This document shows positions 31,560 to 42,069 of a DNA stretch of 64,000 nucleotides, one piece after another. A program made the translations under genes and the position numbers. The DNA comes from Diphasiastrum complanatum (Eukaryota; Streptophyta; Lycopodiopsida; Lycopodiales; Lycopodiaceae): positions 54,525,612 through 54,589,611 of the forward strand of contig CM055095.1 in the NCBI GenBank assembly GCA_029204225.1. The letters are read 5' to 3'. The notes under the pieces are model-generated. The model worked only from the letters and a program-made list of their open reading frames with translations, had not been told where the DNA came from and ran no database searches. How positions within the stretch are numbered: the first letter of the stretch is position 1; each line of letters opens with the position of its first letter.

Positions 31560-33743
31560 TGCCACATATTGAATATCTTGGTGTCTTCCTGCATGGGGAC
31601 GATGTTTCTGAGATCCATCGAAACCTCTGGGGTGGCAGTGACGGGCGACTACATGTTCACACATAATCGAGCTGCCATCAAGGAGGTTGGGCCACAACAC
31701 GGTGTACAGGTATATACTATAATGTTAAATGTTTAATGATTAATCAATGATCATTAAAACTAGTCAAAAGGTTTAGTTTGAGTGTAGAATTACCAGTCAC
31801 CAATCATGATTGAATGTTTAGGGTCAATGGATTATTGTTCACTTGAATCATGCACATTGCATTGTATGATTGTACAGGTCGTCACGGACAATGTGGCGAA
31901 TTGTGTTGCCATGGGTAGGCTTGTTAATGAGACCTACCCCCGCATCTTTTGGACACCTTGTGCTGCACATTGCCTGGACATGTTGGTCAAGGATGTAGCC
32001 AAGATACCATGGATCACGGAGGTGTTGCGCATGGGACGGTCCCTGGTGAGATTTGTCACCGAGAGGCCAAGGGCCTTGGCCATGTTCAGGAGACACTCCA
32101 CCCTGGATGTCTTGAGACCTATCCCCACCAGGTATGCAACTCAAATTTCAATGCGCAGTTATTGCTAATTAGAATTTAGTAATAGCTATTGTAGTTTGTG
32201 AGCACTGAGAACTAAATTCTAATGCAAAATCTATTACTCTAGAATGTTTAATGCAATGCATGCACTATGCATTGTCTAGGTTTGCATTTATGTTCGTGGT
32301 CATGGAACGACTGCTGAAAATTCATGCAAGCTTGAGGCAGATGGTCATTTCTAATGACTGGGCGCAGTGGGGGCCATCGCAGCAGCTAACGGGAATGAGA
32401 TTCGAGTGAACCGTTATGTCGACTGCATTTTGGGATGAGGCATGATCCACTGTCGTGTGCCTTCAGCCTATCTACACTGTCCTGCGCCTTACAAATCGAG
32501 AGGGCTGCACATTGGGCCTCTTATATGAGTTCATGGACAGGTTAGGCGAGCGCACATGCGTCTTTGCACGACCATTAGCCTAGAGAGGTATATTGCTTAC
32601 TATGTTGTCCTGTTGCACGACCCCTTAGTACTTACTACTTAATAGTAGGTATTGTTTGGAATTTGAAATTTGAATTGATGAATCCTGATCCCTTGATTGA
32701 GTTCTCAGTTTTCAATTATCTAATATCTAGTTTCTGTGCGATGTGGTTGACCAGTGACTCCTGAGGGCTCATCACTAAATCATTTAACATTCAAATGTAC
32801 TATAATTTATCTTGCAGGCTTGAGTTTACTTACATAAGTTACATGAGATGGCTATAACTTGCAAGTATTGACTCCTCTTTGAACTGTGATTTAGGCCAAG
32901 ACCAAGTTTGGGATTGATGTCCCCAAATTGCGCTGCCTTGCCATCAGGATCCTCTCACAAGACTGCACTACAGTCGCTTGTGAGAGAAATTGGAGTGTTC
33001 ATTCCCTGATTCACACGAAGAGGAAGCGACTCTCCTCTGCGCTATTGGAGAGATTGGTGTACGTACACGCCAACCTGAGACTTTTGGGTAGACCCCAGAC
33101 CACCGCAGAGCCTATCCAGGTAAGTCATAAATTATAATTTCTAACATGAAGATACTCGATACTAGATAGTAGTATGTACGATTCTAAGTTTTAACTTTTG
33201 TCAACCCTCCAGATTCTGTCTTGATTTCAATGTGCATTGTGGTATGTGCGTAGATCGATCCGGATGAGATCGATGTGGCAAAGTTTCCAGACTTGCCACC
33301 AAGAGACCAGGCAGAGGAGGATGTGAACGCATTTTATGCAGACGACAAGTGAGAAATTAGGATTTAGCTCTTACTATTGGGTTGACGTTGCGTGCTTGTC
33401 ACTTGAAATACATTTTTGAGCTGATTATAGAAATTTGTGGGTAGAAATACGTTTGTCAATCCTTGTGTGCAGGACTTGTCACTCAAGCAGCGCAAGAGGA
33501 GGGCAGGAGAGGGTACGAGCTCTCCTGCTCACAGCCCTAATGATGAGTCTGAGTCTTGGGGCATCGTCAGCGTCAGAGTACTCAAAGGAGTATGTGGAGG
33601 AGGAGTCCGAGGAGAGCGAGGGTGAGGATGAGGGGCATCATACCTCTGCCTCCAATGAGGACTTCGTCCCTGATATTCGAGTGGACACCACAACAGGCTC
33701 CATAGCACCTACTCGGAGGAGGCTCAGAGCTAAGAGAGCTTAG
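31560..33743 (+). pseudogene. hAT transposase gene, multi-exon, decayed
   Basis: Exons with GT-AG borders. About 31585-31709: GTMFLRSIETSG to KEVGPQHGVQ. About 31879-32131: VVTDNVANCVAMGRLVNETY, then FWTPCAAHCLDMLVKDV, the TDNA/CAAH block of hAT (DUF659-like) transposases. About 32281-32580: FVVMERLLKIHASLRQM, FWDEA and GLLYEFMDRL, with two in-frame TGA codons. 32894-33119: the C-terminal dimerisation region (KLRCLAIRILSQDCTTVAC, ERNWSVHSLIHTKRKRL). 33254-33348 and 33473-33743: an acidic tail ending TRRRLRAKRA. The stops make it non-functional. No BED finger was found; a preceding frame at 30877-31047 may be its N-terminus. No terminal repeats were located. Confidence 0.82.
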
Positions 33744-34294
33744 AGTGTAAATTAGTTACTAGTGGATAGTACATGGTATTGATGAGTTGTTTACATATCA
33801 TCAAACATGTGGCATAACACTGGACTCGTATGTATTATAGATTCTGAACTTTGAAGACAGTAGATTGATATCATGGAAAGTCGATTATCTAATATCAATA
33901 TTGAGTTCCAACTGAAGCTCAAAGAGACCAATTTGGTATACGGCACATGTGCTACTCCATACATTCTTCTCGTAATGAGCTTGAGATGGCATTACACATG
34001 TTGTCCTTCAAAAATGTCATCTCTACTATAGATTGTTCAATCACTAACTATTCTCTTGGCGTGTAGGAAGTAATTTACAAGAAAATCAAGCGCAGAGGCT
34101 TACTTTTTTCAACAAATCCTTGCCTCTTTTTGGGATTGCAAGACAATGGCTTTCGACTTCCCCACCTTATGGTCTATCTATGAGGATCAAAAGGAGAAAG
34201 ACAAGTCTCTTATCTTGTATTCCTATTTGTGACAAATGGAGCAAGAAACAAGTACATTATACAATCATTGAAGAATTGTTGACTATCGAATGGT
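33744..34294. other. No recognisable feature
   Basis: AT-rich spacer between the hAT pseudogene and the point where the truncated chromovirus begins. Nothing seen. Confidence 0.5.
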
Positions 34295-34897
34295 AAGCAT
34301 ATCCTCCAGCACTTGATTTACCCTTTCTGTTTGACCGTCCGTCTGTGGATGGTCGGTGGTACTCATATTAAGTTTAGTATGGAGATGATGGAATACTGCC
34401 CTCCAAAAATTTCCAGTAAACTTAATGTCCCGGTCGCTGACTATGCCAGAAGGTAGACCGTACAATTTAAATAGCCCGTCTACAAACAACCTTGCTAACT
34501 CTGGAGCTCTAACGGTTGTTTTGGTCGGAATGAAATGAGCCATTTTGGTCAGACGGTCAACTGTGACCCATATTGCGTCATTACCCTTTTGGGTTTTAGG
34601 CAGGCCTACTATAAAATCCATGGAGATACTCTCCCATTTACCAGCTGGTATTTCTAAGGGATGCAACAACCCTCCTGCCTTTAAACGCTCTGCTTTATTT
34701 ACTTGACATTTCTGGCAACTGGTTACATACTGGTGGACGTCCTTTTTCATACTGGGCCAGAAAAATTGCCTACGAAGAAGCTCATAGGTCTTCTGTATGC
34801 CTGGGTGTCCCGCGCTAGGATTGTCATGACATTCATATAGGACCTGTTGCCTATAATCCTCTGAATTGGGGACACATACTCTATCTCTATAGAGCAA
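34283..34897 (-). pseudogene. Chromovirus integrase, truncated
   Basis: Integrase HHCC domain (HDNPSAGHPGIQKTYELLRR, QFFWPSMKKDVHQYVTSCQ, KCQVNK), then SMDFIVGLPKTQKGNDAIW, SDRDIKFTGNFW and TDHPQTDGQTERVNQVLEDML. Element similarity ends at 34295; the last residues (TIR) come from flanking sequence. It is separated from the pol frame at 34907 by a single stop (CAG to TAG relative to the first copy). Confidence 0.88.
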
Positions 34898-34906
34898 GTA
34901 CTCATC

Positions 34907-37699
34907 CTAAATGGAATATTGTTTCCATTTGAATCCTTGAGTCAACTGACCCTCAACCACTGGGGTTTGCTTGGGTAATACAGGCTCAGAATCCTCAATG
35001 TCATCTGACGACGTATACTCGGACTCATCATCATCCTCAACGGAAGCTGCCGTATTCTTGGATGAACTGGCACCAGCCCCGGGAACTGGTTCTAGAGTCT
35101 GTAACTGTCTGTTCTGGACTGAGTTCCAGATAATAGAGAAGAATGCATCATGCTGGCATTTCCCTCTCAAGGACTCGAGTAACTCATTACGAATCTGAGT
35201 AAAACTCAGCTCGTTTATCATAGGCATTCTGCTAAGGGCATCTGCTACTGTATTGAATTTTCCACGTCTATATCTGATAGACATGTCAAACTCTTGCATC
35301 AACTCTGCCCAACGAGCTTTCCGACCTCTAAGCTCAGGTTGATTGCAAAGGTATCTGAGACTCTCATGGTCTGTCAAGACCTCAAAGTTGGCACCATACA
35401 AATAATGCCTCCAAGTCTTAAGGGCATGGACTATAGAAAAGAGTTCCTTTTCATAGGCACTGTACCTAGTCTGAGCTGGCTCGAGTTTTTTACTCTCGAA
35501 CGCAACTGGTCGTCCACCCTGAGTTAGCACAGCACCTACTGCAAAGTCGCTAGCATCTGTTTCGACCACAAATGGCTGATTGGGGTCGACGACTTTTAAA
35601 ACTGGTGTTGTAGCTAAGGCTGTTTTAAGAGCATCAAAGCTCTCCTGCTGTGCGGACTCCCAAAAGAACTCCTTTCCCTTCCCCTTAAGGAGATTTGTCA
35701 TAGGGACTGCTATTTGAGCATATTCCTTGACAAATCGTCTGTAATATCCCGCCAGACCAAGAAAGATTTGAAGTTCCAAAATATTCTGAGGTCTCAGCCA
35801 ACTGAGTATGGCTTTAACCTTATTTGGGTCCATCTTAATCCCATCTGAAGAGATAATGTGACCCAAATATGCTACTTCTTCAACGAAGAATTCACACTTG
35901 GATTGTTTAGCATAGAGCTTATGCTTTCTGAGCAGTCGAAACACCTTTCTGAGGTGTTTTAGATGCTCCTTCCTCGTTTTGCTGTAAACGAGGATGTCAT
36001 CTAGAAATACGACTACAAACTTCCCCAAGTATGGTCTGAGGACACTGTTCATCAAGGTCATAAAGGTAGCTAGAGCATTTGTGAGCCCAAATGGCATCAC
36101 CTTAAACTCATAATGACCGTGACGAGTCCTAAAAGCTGTTTTCAAGACATCTTCCGATTTGATACGGACTTGATGATATCCTGATCTGAGGTCTATTTTA
36201 CTGAAAAACTTAGCCCCGTCGAGTTGATCAAACAACTCGTCTGCCCGAGGCATAGGATATTTATTCTTAATTGTGACTTTATTGAGGGCTCTGTAATCTA
36301 TGCAAAGACGCATAGACCCCTCTTTCTTTTTCACCAATAGGACTGGTGAGGCCCATGGTGAACTATTGGTTTGAATTTGGCCTTTCCCAAGATAGTCTGT
36401 TAACTGCCTAGTTATTTCTTCATCCTCTGTTCGGCTGACCCGATACGGAGGTTTAGAAACAGGTGTTGTACCTGGTACTAGGTTTATTACATGATCTACC
36501 TCTCTGCTAGGTGGTAAACCATGTGGTAAATCTTCAGGAAAAACGTCTTTAAATTTAGACAATAAAGTTTCTAATTTACTGATTTTCTGCTGAATAGAAC
36601 TGGAAATAGAAACTTCAGGAATAAACTGAAAGTCACATAAGAATACCTGATGGTCTTCGTCTCCGATTAGTTGACAGAGCTCTGAACTGCAGACCATAGG
36701 GCTGTTGGGAACATCATGCTCCCCATGCAACTGGATCTCTCGGCCTTTATGCTGAAAGCTGAGGGTGTTCTCCTGATAGTTTCTGTGGAGGGAAGGTCCT
36801 AAACTGTAGAGCCAATCTCTCCCGAGAACAATGTCTGTTCGATCCAGGTGCATTATCTGAAAGTTTATTTCATCTTGGTACCCCTGAATACCAAGATTTA
36901 ACTTACTTACCATAGTTTCCCATATTTTTTTATCTTCACCCTTAGCTAATGAAACTATGTACCTATGCTGACTAGGTACTTCTGGTAGTTTAAGCTTTTT
37001 AACCAGGGTGTAGTTGATGAAATTATGGGTTGCCCCATCATCAACCATGACTCTTACTGACTGGTTACCAACTTTCCCATGCATACGTACTAGGTCATGC
37101 GGCCCAAAGCTGAAGGGTCTCGCTAGCATTGCAGAGGTCAGCTGGCAACAGTGTTCATGATCTTCATGATACACTTTGATCTCGGAAGCTGCCGAGTCAC
37201 TGGGGAAACATACAGTCTGAACAAGATGAACTTGTTTTTTATCTTTCTTATCTTTTTTAGTGAAAGGCCCCTTGGGACACTGTCTGACTGTGTGTCCCTT
37301 GCCCATACACACAAAGCACAAACGTTCTTGTTTGGCTTTCTCAAAATCATCTGGTTTTAAGGGCTGTATGAGTGAAGGGCGTTTCTGAGGAGCTTCACCT
37401 TTAAATTTATCTTCTTTCTTTCGTTTTAAAAATTTCTTTTTAAATTGAAAGTCTTTCTGAGAAGGCTGCTCAGAAAGTGGCTGTTGTCTCGCCTTCTTCC
37501 TACCCACTGAATCATCATAGATTTGAGCATATCTGAGAGCTTGCTCAAGGGTAGTAGGCGAGTTTCTCTGGACCTCTACTTTATATTCATCTTTGAGGCC
37601 ACGGACAAATTCCCTGATTTTCTGATAGTCATCCATATTTTTAATCTTTAAAATTGCTTCTCGATACTGCGAGATATATTGGATGAGGGATTTATCCAT
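34907..37699 (-). CDS. Chromovirus gag C-terminus, protease, RT and RNase H
   Basis: 930 residues in one frame. Zinc knuckle [14 protein letters not shown] at 128-141; retropepsin [11 protein letters not shown] at about 218-227 (Asp220, second residue Asp rather than Ser/Thr); [10 protein letters not shown] at about 288; RT from about 440 with [28 protein letters not shown] and the active site [10 protein letters not shown] (565-568); [10 protein letters not shown] at about 611; RNase [14 protein letters not shown] with Asp at about 715; VADALSRMP; then an acidic Ser/Glu linker. The listed ATG is an internal gag methionine. The true start is the gag ATG at 38349, lost by a one-base deletion near 37771. 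It may still provide RT if translated, but integrase is truncated, so the copy is not autonomous. Confidence 0.9.
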   Translation of the reverse strand: MDKSLIQYISQYREAILKIKNMDDYQKIREFVRGLKDEYKVEVQRNSPTTLEQALRYAQIYDDSVGRKKARQQPLSEQPSQKDFQFKKKFLKRKKEDKFKGEAPQKRPSLIQPLKPDDFEKAKQERLCFVCMGKGHTVRQCPKGPFTKKDKKDKKQVHLVQTVCFPSDSAASEIKVYHEDHEHCCQLTSAMLARPFSFGPHDLVRMHGKVGNQSVRVMVDDGATHNFINYTLVKKLKLPEVPSQHRYIVSLAKGEDKKIWETMVSKLNLGIQGYQDEINFQIMHLDRTDIVLGRDWLYSLGPSLHRNYQENTLSFQHKGREIQLHGEHDVPNSPMVCSSELCQLIGDEDHQVFLCDFQFIPEVSISSSIQQKISKLETLLSKFKDVFPEDLPHGLPPSREVDHVINLVPGTTPVSKPPYRVSRTEDEEITRQLTDYLGKGQIQTNSSPWASPVLLVKKKEGSMRLCIDYRALNKVTIKNKYPMPRADELFDQLDGAKFFSKIDLRSGYHQVRIKSEDVLKTAFRTRHGHYEFKVMPFGLTNALATFMTLMNSVLRPYLGKFVVVFLDDILVYSKTRKEHLKHLRKVFRLLRKHKLYAKQSKCEFFVEEVAYLGHIISSDGIKMDPNKVKAILSWLRPQNILELQIFLGLAGYYRRFVKEYAQIAVPMTNLLKGKGKEFFWESAQQESFDALKTALATTPVLKVVDPNQPFVVETDASDFAVGAVLTQGGRPVAFESKKLEPAQTRYSAYEKELFSIVHALKTWRHYLYGANFEVLTDHESLRYLCNQPELRGRKARWAELMQEFDMSIRYRRGKFNTVADALSRMPMINELSFTQIRNELLESLRGKCQHDAFFSIIWNSVQNRQLQTLEPVPGAGASSSKNTAASVEDDDESEYTSSDDIEDSEPVLPKQTPVVEGQLTQGFKWKQYSI

Positions 37700-37758
37700 T
37701 ACTGTTCTTTCCCAAACTTCCCAGGCTCTATCCAGTTCATTTTCTGGTAGAAATTCTC

Positions 37759-38349
37759 TTAGGAAAGCTTCTCAAAAGCTTTCCATGACCGGGGAGTCTG
37801 CCAAGTCTCCTGGAGATTTAACCACCACTTATAGGCCGTAGGCCCTAAGGACAGACTGGCCTCAATTGCTTGCAAATGGTCAGGGGTCTGTTTAAGAGCA
37901 TGAATGTTCTTCCATTTGCTGAGGAAGGTTTGTAGAATATTTGCATTTCTATCCTTCTCTTCCCCATTAAAAGTAGGAGGCTTTAAATCTTTAAAAACAC
38001 TCGGGTGAGACCGTAAAGTCTCACCCGAAACTGATGGAAGTGGAGAAGGGGATAACTGAGAAGTGGAGGGAAGGCTTCCTTTCGCGGAACTCAAAATCAA
38101 GTTTTTGAGTTCAGCGAACGAGTCGTCCACACTGGACTTGAAATTGGCTAATGCCAACTTCAGTTCATCCACTTCTGTTACCAATTGGAGAAACTGCTCC
38201 TTGGTAACCAGTTCGTCGAGTTCTTCGGCGAATTGTTCCTGTTCTTCCACTTCCATGGGTTCCTTCCCTTTTCTATAAGCCAAGGCTTCTGTTTCAAGTT
38301 CGTCGAAGCCTCTCTCCGGGGGTTGATCAAGTCCCTGAGGAGTGGTCAT
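37759..38349 (-). pseudogene. Chromovirus gag N-terminal part
   Basis: 196 residues from MTTPQGLDQPPERGFDEL to WQTPRSWKAF, matching gag of the first copy. A one-base deletion near 37771 (CTTCTCAAAAG against CTTCTTCAAAAG) ends the frame; capsid sequence continues in the 34907-37699 frame. Confidence 0.9.
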
Positions 38350-39115
38350 CTTCGGAACTGAAAGAGAGCTACCTTAACTTCTGAAGGAAAAAAGTCTAAA
38401 AGACTAATTTACAACTGTACAAGGGAAAGGAAAGATGACTTAGCTGTTTCTGAGGACTGTACTTCCAAAGAAATTACGAAAAGGAACCCTCTCAGCTCTT
38501 CCACCCAAAATTTCAGACCTGCTGTCCCGGAAAGTCCCTGTTTATGGCTCCAAATCTTTAAGAACACTGGGGTGAGACCGTAAAGTGTCACCCGAAACTG
38601 ATGGAAGTGGAGAAGGGGATAACTGAGAAATGGAGGGAAGGCTTCCTTTCGCGGAACTCAAAATCAAGTTTTTGAGTTCCGCGAACGAGTCGTCCACACT
38701 GGACTTGAAATTGGCTAATGCCAACTTCAGTTCATCCACTTCTGTTACCAATTGGAGAAACTACTCCTTGGTAACCAGTTCGTCGAGTTCTTCGGCGAAT
38801 TGTTCCTGTTCTTCCACTTCCATGGGTTCCTTCCCTTTTCTGTAAGCCAAGGCTTCTGTTTCAAGTTCGTCGAAGCCTCTCTCCGAGGGTTGATCAGGTC
38901 CCTGAGGAGTGGTCATCTTCGGAACTGAAAGAGAGCTACCTTAACTTCTGAAGGAAAAAAGTCTAAAAGACTAATTTACAACTGTACAAGGGAAAGGAAA
39001 GATGACTTAGCTGTTTCTGAGGACTGTACTTCCAAAGAAATTACGAAGAGGAACCCTTTCAGCTCTTTTCCCCAAGATTTCAGACCTGCTGTCCCGGAAA
39101 ATGCCAGTTTGAAGC
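37982..39115 (-). repeat. 567-bp tandem duplication of leader and gag start
   Basis: Units about 37982-38548 and 38549-39115. GTGAGACCGTAAAG recurs at 38005 and 38572, and the gag start codon at 38347-38349 and 38914-38916, each offset by 567. The distal unit encodes MTTPQGPDQPSERGFDEL but has a stop (CTCCTTGGT context changed to TAG) near 38762. The first chromovirus copy has a single unit, so this arose in this copy or its parent. Confidence 0.88.
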
Positions 39116-39811
39116 TTCAAAACGGTGCCAAATTTCCTGGTTCTTGAGTTGAGTAGCTGACTGATCTGATTTCAGGTGTGGGGCTCCAACAAACTGAGTA
39201 AAAATCGGAATTTTTCAACAAAAAAATCCGGAATTTTTTGTATCTCTGCCCTCGCTGGCTGGACAGCCACCTGTCTGGCCCAATTTTCTGAAATTTAAGG
39301 CCCAATCTTTGCTTGAATCTCTAATCTGAACTCAGGCAGTAGGTCGCTGGTCTGTCGCAATCTAGTTTGATGTTCAAATACTGAAAAATTCTCAAAAACA
39401 GTGATGAAAAACCAATTTTTCACCTCCCTGTCCAGCGCTGGCCCTGCTAAGAAAATTTGCTTGAAAACCCCTCAAACTTCCTTGGATTTCTCTGAAATTT
39501 CAGAGGTAGATGTCTGATCCCACAGCGATGGACCTGCTCGCTGGTTTCTACTCTAAATCCTTTCTAAAATCTCCTATCAGATGTCTGAAATCTAATATAG
39601 ATTGCTGCCTTTCCAGCGATTTACCTACAGAAGGAATTCTACTTCCTACAACTGTAAATTCTCAGTGAATTTCAAGGGTTTGAAGGCTGCACCTACAGCG
39701 ATTCTCCTCCTCTAATCTTTTCTGAGAAACTGAGAAACACTTCCTATCTTCTGATAGCTTTCTCTACTGCTGCTCCTGAACTCCCTAAGATGGAGATGGC
39801 TCTGATACCAG

Positions 39812-40169
39812 TGTAATATGTCCTAACACCACAGTAGGGCAAACACTAACTCCTCCACCCAACCTTGCCTACTCCCTGATATAGGGTAAGCCCCTCCTAG
39901 CCCAATGTGAGGACTGGTAGCATGCTACTGCCAAGTGTCGGCCACGTGACACTGACGTGGCCGACTGCACGTCGGGACCCAACTGGGGGCCCTATCCTGC
40001 TGACAGGGTCCCTAGGCTGTGTTAGGCCCGCCATGGCTATGGACCGTGCTGGGGCACACTACTCACATTGTCTTGCCCTGTTGGTCATGTACACTGGACA
40101 CGACCCTGACTGTGGTATTTGACCTATCTGTGTTCTCTAGGGTTCGGCACTGGTTACGAGCTCGTAACA
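39812..40169 (-). repeat. 5' LTR of the truncated chromovirus
   Basis: 358 bp, TGTAATATGTCC to CTCGTAACA. It keeps the inverted DRE/ACGT pair (39937-39965) and the 16-bp palindrome at its outer edge. The primer site (GCTCTGATACCA, plus strand) adjoins it at 39799-39810. Confidence 0.92.
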
Positions 40170-41366
40170 CATGTGTCTGTCCCTCGACCATTGCCATCTC
40201 TGCTTGATATAAGACAAAATAATGCACTTCCAAAGGTAAAATTTTGGATCGTGCCTTACGTGCCACGTGGTGAAAGTCGGGGGTGTCTTCATGTTCATCT
40301 TCCTAAGTTTCTGATCATGTTCATGTTCCTAGGTTCCCATAAGTTTCTTTTCATGTTCCTCAATTCCTAGCGCTTCATGTTCCTATTCAAAGAACTTTCT
40401 ATGGCCATTCCCGTTCTTTTTCATGTTCCTATTCCTAAGGTACATTCCTAGTCTTGTTCATATTCCTATTCCTAACAAAGGTTTCAACTTAGGAGCAAGG
40501 ACCTTGGAAAAAGAATAGGAACAAGAACATAAATCTTTTTTTTTTACGCAAAGACCTTTTTTAGGATCCTAAAAACAATCATCTTTTTGAACAGATTTAC
40601 CAACACCAGAGCTATTTTTTAATCAACATTTTTTGTAGGAACCGTTTCTAAAGTACCTTAGGAATGGTACAGAACCGTTAGTTCAGGAGAACCTCGTTAC
40701 TTTCCTTGATATAAGTTTGTTCAGGAGAACCTTGTGTATACACAATCCAAAAAACATTCTGCAATGGAGCTAAAATTTGTTGACTTCCAATGCTTATCAG
40801 CCAAGTGTCACAAGTTTTGATGAATGAACATATCCTACTACCATCTAAGCGCCAGAAATTGTAAGCATTTGCTCGGTAAAATTCTCTTTCAAGTTAGCCG
40901 ATTTTGCATTGCAGGATTTAAAGACTCTTACTACTTAAATGTGGAAATGAACAGATCCGCCAGTAGCCAAAACTAGGAGTAAAAAGTTCTTAATTCTTCC
41001 TTTGTGAAATGTGAAGGGAGATCTTACAAGTAAATATGGCTTTAACAAGATTATATAAGCCTACAGCAATCATATGACGGAACTCTGGCGGTGGATGTGT
41101 TTGGCAGATTCGATTTGGCAACAGGAGGAAAGCAGAAGCGGAAGATTGCAAGAAGATACTTGACGGATCGATAAGGGAAAGTGAAAAGAAGCCGATTGCA
41201 TAAACAAAAGAACTGCCTCGTCAGAAAAGACTTGGAGTTACAACAATTCTCCAAAAGATAACATAGCAAAGGACCAAATGTGCAATGCAATCGATAATTT
41301 TCAGGATCAAACAGAAGCTTATAGAACTTGCCGTGATAAAATGTGCTGCATTTGCACTTAAGCAGC
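40170..41366. other. Spacer with clustered CATGTTCCTA words
   Basis: At about 40288-40480 the plus strand carries many copies of CATGTTCCTA or close variants (TTCATGTTCCTA, CATATTCCTATTCCTA), followed by GGAAC words to about 40700. This recalls the GGAACG arrays of the hAT-like element at 4136-5880, but no terminal repeat or transposase is seen. The rest is featureless. Confidence 0.4.
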
Positions 41367-41564
41367 TTATGACCGAGAAAAGAAAAAACCGCAAAGATTC
41401 AAAGCAGCTACTGTGCCATTGTGGACCTTGAAATCGCAGAGAAAGGTCAGAAGAGACATACCCGCATCAAGGCGCGTGGCTAACAGAGCCGAGGCCTGAA
41501 GAAGCAACAAGGTTAAAAGCAGCAGCAGCAACAGCTGCTGCAGAGAACCGAGCATTGGAGCCAC
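41367..41564 (-). CDS. Signal-peptide ORF: small secreted protein or first exon
   Basis: 65 residues. MAPMLGSLQQLLLLLLLTLLLLQ is a strong secretion signal (hydrophobic core of Leu, then ASALLA as a likely cleavage region). After LDAG the DNA reads GGTATGTCT, a good splice donor at about 41467, so the coding part may be only 41468-41564 with the rest intronic. Upstream sequence (41565-42000) is richer in CpG than its surroundings, as expected of a gene 5' region. It could be exon 1 of the receptor kinase gene, whose LRR exons begin 17 kb downstream on the same strand and lack a signal peptide; the joining exon was not found. Otherwise it is an unrelated small gene. Confidence 0.45.
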   Translation of the reverse strand: MAPMLGSLQQLLLLLLLTLLLLQASALLATRLDAGMSLLTFLCDFKVHNGTVAALNLCGFFFSRS

Positions 41565-42042
41565 TTCAGCAGCAACAGAAGGCGCGAAAGAGCGAGGCCA
41601 TAGCTGGTGTGTGCCGCTCCTCTGCGCCTCGGTACAACCACCTCTGCGGATTGCAAAAGAGGAGCAGAAATGCGAAGCCCTCTCGTTTTCTGGCTCTCGC
41701 TCTCACGGTCCAGCGCAGAATCGGAGACGAAGGAGACGAGACAGGCGAGACGAGAAAGAAACAAGTAATAAAAGAAGAAAGAAATAGACGACGACACGTC
41801 GTTGTCGGAGGTTCAGTTTTTCATTGAAATTGAAACGGACACATCCGTAGCCTTCAGCCGTCAGACTCCGGCCTTCAGGCGTAGTCCGCTTTGGCTTCAT
41901 ATATACACTCTGAAGAAGATAAGTCAGCATAAAAAGGGGACCACCATTCGTTTTGCAGTTCTGCTCCTTTTTCAGCGCGTTCTATCCTTTTCGCCATTAT
42001 TGCGTGCGCACAAAGTACCACCCCTCTGAAACCCACACCAAA

Positions 42043-42069
42043 CCCCCCCCCCCCCCCCCCCCCCCCCCC
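42043..42069. repeat. Pure C27 tract
   Basis: 27 consecutive C on the plus strand, preceded by CCC-rich sequence (ACCCACACCAAAC). It lies about 480 bp upstream of the minus-strand signal-peptide ORF. On the minus strand it is G27. The length may be a sequencing estimate. Confidence 0.9.

Larger units (their letters stand above)
34295..40169 (-). mobile_element. Second chromovirus copy, truncated in integrase
   Basis: 5.9 kb of the same family as 14866-21081, with the 5' LTR at 39812-40169, PBS, leader, gag and pol. It ends abruptly at 34295 within integrase, so the integrase tail, chromodomain and 3' LTR are missing. Similarity to the first copy starts at AAGCATATCC. Compared with that copy its pol is better preserved: one open frame of 930 residues spans zinc knuckle to the RNase H linker. 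It also has a 567-bp tandem duplication of leader plus gag start. Confidence 0.93.

Noticed and set aside
34971-35198. Plus-strand Ser/Asp-rich ORFs opposite chromovirus pol (also at 16635 and 38063)
   Set aside because: They are antisense shadows of the acidic linker and gag coding sequence.
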